Shown: piece after piece, positions 60,749 to 64,000 of the stretch
How positions within the stretch are numbered: the stretch's first letter is position 1
Layout of the letters: each line of letters begins with the position of its first letter
Source of the DNA: Sphingomonas sp. BGYR3
GTDB taxonomy: Bacteria > Pseudomonadota > Alphaproteobacteria > Sphingomonadales > Sphingomonadaceae
DNA: 64,000 nt
Assembly: GCF_025153455.1 (NCBI RefSeq)
Contig: NZ_JANZNT010000001.1
Span: forward strand, 1,488,001 to 1,552,000
Direction of reading: 5' to 3'
The notes under the pieces: model-generated
Seen by the model: only the letters and a program-made list of their open reading frames with translations
Database searches by the model: none
What the model was told of the DNA's origin: nothing
Program-made: the position numbers and the translations under genes

Positions 60749-62353
60749 TCAGCTGATCCCGTTCGGCCCCTCGATCAGCGCGCGCACGCGTACCGCCAGA
60801 TCCGACCGGCGATAGGGCTTGCGCACAAGCTCGAACTGACGGCTTTCCGCATCCAGCGCCCGGTCGGAATAGCCGGTGGTCAACAGGATCGGCAAAGTCG
60901 GGAAATCGGCCCGTACCCGGTTCGCCAGCGCCACGCCGGTCAATTCGCCGGGCATGACGATATCGGTGAACAACAGCTGGAAATCCCGATCCCGCTCCAG
61001 CACATCCAGAGCCATCTGTGCATTGGACACATGCGTCACCCGATATCCCAGATTTTCCAGGATCGCCTTGCCCAGCTCCGCCACTTCCTGCTGGTCTTCG
61101 ACCATCAGGATGCGCTCGCCATTCCCGGTCGCCATCGCCGTAACTTCGCGGACAGGCTCGGCAATACCCTTTGCGCGCGGGAAATATAGGGTGAAGCGGG
61201 CGCCGCCGCCTGGCCGGTTTTCGGCACGCACGCCGCCTCCGGTCTGCCGCATGAAACCGTACACCATTGAAAGGCCAAGCCCGGTGCCCTTGCCCACCGA
61301 CTTGGTGGAAAAAAACGGATCGAACACCCGGTTCAGCACGTCGGGGGCGATCCCTGGTCCTTGATCCTCGATGACGATCGCAACATACTCGCCCGGATCA
61401 AGATCGGGTGTCAGTGCATCGCTGGCCGTCGACACGGTATTCTGGGTGCGAACCGTCACCTCGCCCTTACCATCCATCGCATCGCGCGCGTTGGCCAGGA
61501 TGTTGAGCAACGCCATTTCCGCCTGCACCGGGTCCATCCGGGCATTCCAGGCATCTTCGCTGAACTGGCGGCGGATGGTGATGCCCGCGCCGACGTTACG
61601 CTCGATGATCGGACCAAAATCGGTGATAAGCGTGTTCACGTTCAGCAGCCGGTCGCGCAGCTCCTGCTTGCGGGCAAAGGCCAGCAGCTGCTGCGTCAGC
61701 TGCGCGCCGCGCCCGGCAGCCATGCCGATGGCATCGACCGCCTTTCGCGCAGCCCGGTCGCCCGGTTCGATCCGGCTGTCGAGCAGGTCGACATAGCCAA
61801 GGATGACCTGCAGAAGATTGTTGAAATCATGCGCGATGCCGCCGGTCAGCTTGCCGACGGCTTCCATCTTCTGCGCCTGATGCAACGCCTCTTCGGCTTC
61901 CTTGCGGCGCGAGATATCGAGCTGGCTGGCAAAGAAGTACAACAGTTCGCCCGCCTCGTCGAAAATCGGCGACACGAACAGCGCGTTCCAGAAGGTCGAT
62001 CCATTCTTGCGGTAATTCAGGATCTCGACAGCCACTTCCTCGCGCCGGGCAATGGCTTCTCTGACCAGCTGGACCGCGGCAGGATCAGTTTCGGGCCCCT
62101 GAAGGAACCGGCAGTTGCGACCGACGATCTCGGCCTGCGCATAACCGGTCATGCGCTCGAACGCGTTGTTGCAGAACAGGATCGGATTGTCGGGCTGATG
62201 CGGATCGGTAACGATCATCGGCATCCGCGTTGTTTCGACAGCGGCAAAGAAAATGTCGTGGGGACGCGGCTCAGACAAGCCGGCACGCCCGCCAATCGCT
62301 CCGTGACCGGAACGGGCGGGACGGCCATCCTGCATGGGGTCGTCGCTGCTCAT
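60749..62353 (-). CDS. LOV-domain hybrid histidine kinase / response regulator
   Basis: Blue-light sensor kinase of 534 residues. The LOV core is intact: GRNCRFLQG with photoactive C81, then ILNYRKNGSTFWNALFVSPIFDEAG. A HisKA domain has H175 in GGIAHDFNNLLQVI; the HATPase_c region shows NILANARDAMD, EDQGPGI and GKGTGLGLSMV. A C-terminal receiver has D464 in LLFTDIVMPGE. No output gene is adjacent, so phosphate flow must go to another partner. Confidence 0.94.
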   Translation of the reverse strand: MSSDDPMQDGRPARSGHGAIGGRAGLSEPRPHDIFFAAVETTRMPMIVTDPHQPDNPILFCNNAFERMTGYAQAEIVGRNCRFLQGPETDPAAVQLVREAIARREEVAVEILNYRKNGSTFWNALFVSPIFDEAGELLYFFASQLDISRRKEAEEALHQAQKMEAVGKLTGGIAHDFNNLLQVILGYVDLLDSRIEPGDRAARKAVDAIGMAAGRGAQLTQQLLAFARKQELRDRLLNVNTLITDFGPIIERNVGAGITIRRQFSEDAWNARMDPVQAEMALLNILANARDAMDGKGEVTVRTQNTVSTASDALTPDLDPGEYVAIVIEDQGPGIAPDVLNRVFDPFFSTKSVGKGTGLGLSMVYGFMRQTGGGVRAENRPGGGARFTLYFPRAKGIAEPVREVTAMATGNGERILMVEDQQEVAELGKAILENLGYRVTHVSNAQMALDVLERDRDFQLLFTDIVMPGELTGVALANRVRADFPTLPILLTTGYSDRALDAESRQFELVRKPYRRSDLAVRVRALIEGPNGIS

Positions 62354-62414
62354 GCGGTGGAAAACGACTCTAAAACGCGAAAAGTTGCATCAGGCGATAC
62401 CGATCAGGTCACGG

Positions 62415-62957
62415 TCATCCTTGACGGCCGGTGATCCGGGCGATCTCCTTGGCAACCAGCTGTTCGACCATGGCCGGCAAATGCGCGTCCAGCCAGTCGC
62501 GCAGCATCGGACGAAGCATTTCCTTGACCAGCCCTTCCAGCGTATCGCTGCCCTGGACTTCTGGCCGCACGATCATGCGGGACAACGCCTCAAGCGAGCG
62601 GCTGGTTGCGTCGGCCGTTCCTGCCGACAGGATACCTTCACCCGCGGGCTGCGCGCTGGCAGCGGGCCGTGCAGGCCGTTCGGCAGGTTCTGCCTTGCCC
62701 GGGGCTGCCGGGCGGATTGCATCGGCCGTTTCCCGGAGTGGCGACGACGCTGCGGTGGCATAGGCGTCCAGTTCAAGCACATCGTCAGGATGGTCGTCCT
62801 GAACCCGCTCATCGGACGCGGCGGCGATCGGATCGACCGGACGGGCAACCTTGCGCGGACGCTGGATCGCGGCAACCGGCTCTGCTTCTTCGGCGATGAT
62901 CCGCTTGATCGACGACAGGATGTCTTCCATCGAGGTCTCGTTGCTGATGTCGCCCAT
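62415..62957 (-). CDS. PopZ-like DUF2497 protein
   Basis: A 180-residue protein: short N-terminal helix (SMEDILSSIKRIIAEEAE), a long Pro/Ala/acidic linker, and a C-terminal helical pair LEGLVKEMLRPMLRDWLDAHLPAMVEQLVAKEIARITGR. This is the PopZ layout: polar-organising protein in alphaproteobacteria that anchors chromosomal origins at the pole. The stretch is a good family match; polar function is inferred. Confidence 0.88.
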   Translation of the reverse strand: MGDISNETSMEDILSSIKRIIAEEAEPVAAIQRPRKVARPVDPIAAASDERVQDDHPDDVLELDAYATAASSPLRETADAIRPAAPGKAEPAERPARPAASAQPAGEGILSAGTADATSRSLEALSRMIVRPEVQGSDTLEGLVKEMLRPMLRDWLDAHLPAMVEQLVAKEIARITGRQG

Positions 62958-62990
62958 GCCCCGGATCCGTCCAGTTACCGCCCTGTGGCG

Positions 62991-64000
62991 TTACTGATCG
63001 ACTTTTGGGTTCATGCTGTCAATGTCACGCTGCAGCTCCGGTTCCAGCGGGCGCGTGACCACCGGGGTCTGCGGCGCACTGTTGACAGTCGGCGTGGCAA
63101 CGGGAACGGGGCTCGGACCTGTGCCCCAGTCGAAGATCGAACGCTTCACCCGGCGATAATTGACTTCCGGATCATAGAGCGGGCCGCCATCCAGCCCCAG
63201 ATCGCGCGCCTCCGCCCGGCCCATCGCCGCCAGCAGCGCAAAGCCGGCGACATAGGCGTCGCGCCGCGCCGAAACCAGCTGCACCTGCGCGTTCAGCAAT
63301 TCGCGCTCGGCATCCAGGATTTCCAGGATGGTCCGCGTGCCCACGCTGTTTTCCGCCCGGACCCCTTCCAGCGACAGCCGGTTGGCCGACACCTGAGCCT
63401 CGGATGCTTCGATGACCTGAAGCGAGGATTGCCAGCTGGCAAACAATGCGCGCGACTGTTCGACGATCTGCCGCTCGACCAGCGTCACCTGTTCGATGGC
63501 CACGCCTTCCAGCGCCTCCGCCCGGCGAACCGAGGCGGCCGGCCCGCCACCCTGATAGATCGGCACGGTCAGCTGAACGCCTGCGCTGGCGGCATTCCCC
63601 GATTCCTGCGCCGGCACGCCCAGCGAGCCGAGATAGTTGAAATAACTGCCGCGCAGGAACGAGCTGACCCGCGGATTGCGTTCCGCCCGCGCGGTCTTCA
63701 CGTCAAAGCCGGCGGCATCGCTCGCCCGTCGCGCGGATTCCAGATTGGGATTGTTTTCCAGCGCCACGCGGACCGCTTCGACCGGATCGGCGGGCAGACC
63801 CGGCAGCGCCGGCGGCGCCTCCAGCGTTCCCGGCTCCGTGCCGACCACGCGGATATAGGCTTCCCGGCTGCCGATCAGCGTCGCTTCGGCGGTGCGCAGC
63901 TGGCCGATCGCACCCTGCAACCGCGCCTCCGACTGGGCGACATCGGTGCGGGTCAGGTCGCCCACCTCGAACCGGTCCCGCGTCGCGCGCAGGTTCACTT
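62991..64000 (-). CDS. TolC-family outer-membrane efflux protein (5' end outside window)
   Basis: C-terminal part of a TolC-type channel protein: RDRFEVGDLTRTDVAQSEARLQGA and, in the second repeat, RAENSVGTRTILEILDAERELLNAQVQLVSARRDAYVAGFALLAAMGR, the hallmark of the family. The tail is a Pro-rich extension (VPVATPTVNSAPQTPVV). The N-terminus and start lie beyond base 64000. Upstream of the PopZ-like gene on the same strand. Confidence 0.93.
   Translation of the reverse strand, partial: VNLRATRDRFEVGDLTRTDVAQSEARLQGAIGQLRTAEATLIGSREAYIRVVGTEPGTLEAPPALPGLPADPVEAVRVALENNPNLESARRASDAAGFDVKTARAERNPRVSSFLRGSYFNYLGSLGVPAQESGNAASAGVQLTVPIYQGGGPAASVRRAEALEGVAIEQVTLVERQIVEQSRALFASWQSSLQVIEASEAQVSANRLSLEGVRAENSVGTRTILEILDAERELLNAQVQLVSARRDAYVAGFALLAAMGRAEARDLGLDGGPLYDPEVNYRRVKRSIFDWGTGPSPVPVATPTVNSAPQTPVVTRPLEPELQRDIDSMNPKVDQ

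Noticed and set aside
1..64000. tRNA, rRNA, CRISPR arrays, IS elements or defence genes
   Set aside because: Reading both strands I found no cloverleaf sequence, no repeat-spacer array, no transposase and no restriction or toxin pairs that I could support.

Overview
The window is GC-rich DNA with the look of a Sphingomonas-type alphaproteobacterium (Sphingomonadales). The evidence is gene content: an alphaproteobacterial SspB, a PopZ-family (DUF2497) protein, an ATP12-family F1-ATPase chaperone, an exosortase-type PEP-CTERM protein, a short-form SufD, a DUF3034 protein, and the order rne - amidase - PBP1A - prfB. Almost the whole window is chromosomal backbone. I saw no rRNA, tRNA, CRISPR array, insertion sequence, prophage or recognisable defence island.

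Layout. 1-5.7 kb: a cut-off M48 metalloprotease and rne on the minus strand, a 462-bp divergent leader, then a cell-wall amidase. 5.8-10.3 kb: mrcA, prfB and a lipoprotein-like methyltransferase. 10.3-11.8 kb: thiL and a flavin reductase (minus). 11.9-14.9 kb: a tightly overlapping run crcB-rluC-HAD phosphatase-small membrane protein-ATP12 chaperone. 14.9-18.2 kb (minus): gmk, two tiny coupled genes, fumC and sspB. 18.2-22.5 kb: histidine operon hisB-yciI-hisH-hisA-hisF-(two tiny membrane proteins)-hisE-HIT. 22.6-26.4 kb: amino-acid permease, adenosine-kinase-type sugar kinase (TTG start), EI24 protein, lipoprotein. 26.4-31.6 kb: queG, a NatAB-like ABC exporter, a CYP153-like P450 behind a perfect dyad, and a Tat-exported MsrB. 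31.6-38.2 kb: CHAP hydrolase, M1 peptidase, extensin-like and NUDIX genes, small unknowns, and a compact locus encoding an 18-residue peptide with an unusually perfect Shine-Dalgarno sequence. 38.2-44.5 kb (minus): suf operon rrf2-sufB-two secreted paralogues-sufC-sufD-sufS-sufT-sufA. 44.6-52.5 kb: AraC regulator, candidate small-RNA locus, pyrD, DUF2061, gamma-glutamyltransferase, acyl-CoA synthetase, PhyH-type oxygenase and a compositionally odd lipoprotein. 52.6-56.8 kb: TspO, an HTH protein, esterase, diguanylate cyclase, DoxX, WYL-like protein and a secreted truncated haemoglobin. 56.8-64 kb: DUF3034 barrel, cupredoxin-like protein, GGDEF-EAL sensor, LOV histidine kinase, PopZ-like protein and a cut-off TolC-family protein.

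The main functional groups are cell-wall synthesis and remodelling (amidase, PBP1A, CHAP), histidine synthesis, Fe-S cluster assembly, and a signalling/envelope cluster at the right end that joins c-di-GMP turnover, blue-light sensing and exported metal or haem proteins. The observations I rate most worth a second look are the 18-residue micro-gene near 37.4 kb, the paired secreted proteins inside the suf operon, the two tiny membrane proteins inside the his operon (one a minimal PEP-CTERM protein), the DUF3034/globin/cupredoxin/c-di-GMP cluster, and the hairpin-rich candidate RNA locus near 45.6 kb. Start codons are my choices from Shine-Dalgarno sequences, family length and gene overlap; doubtful ones are flagged.
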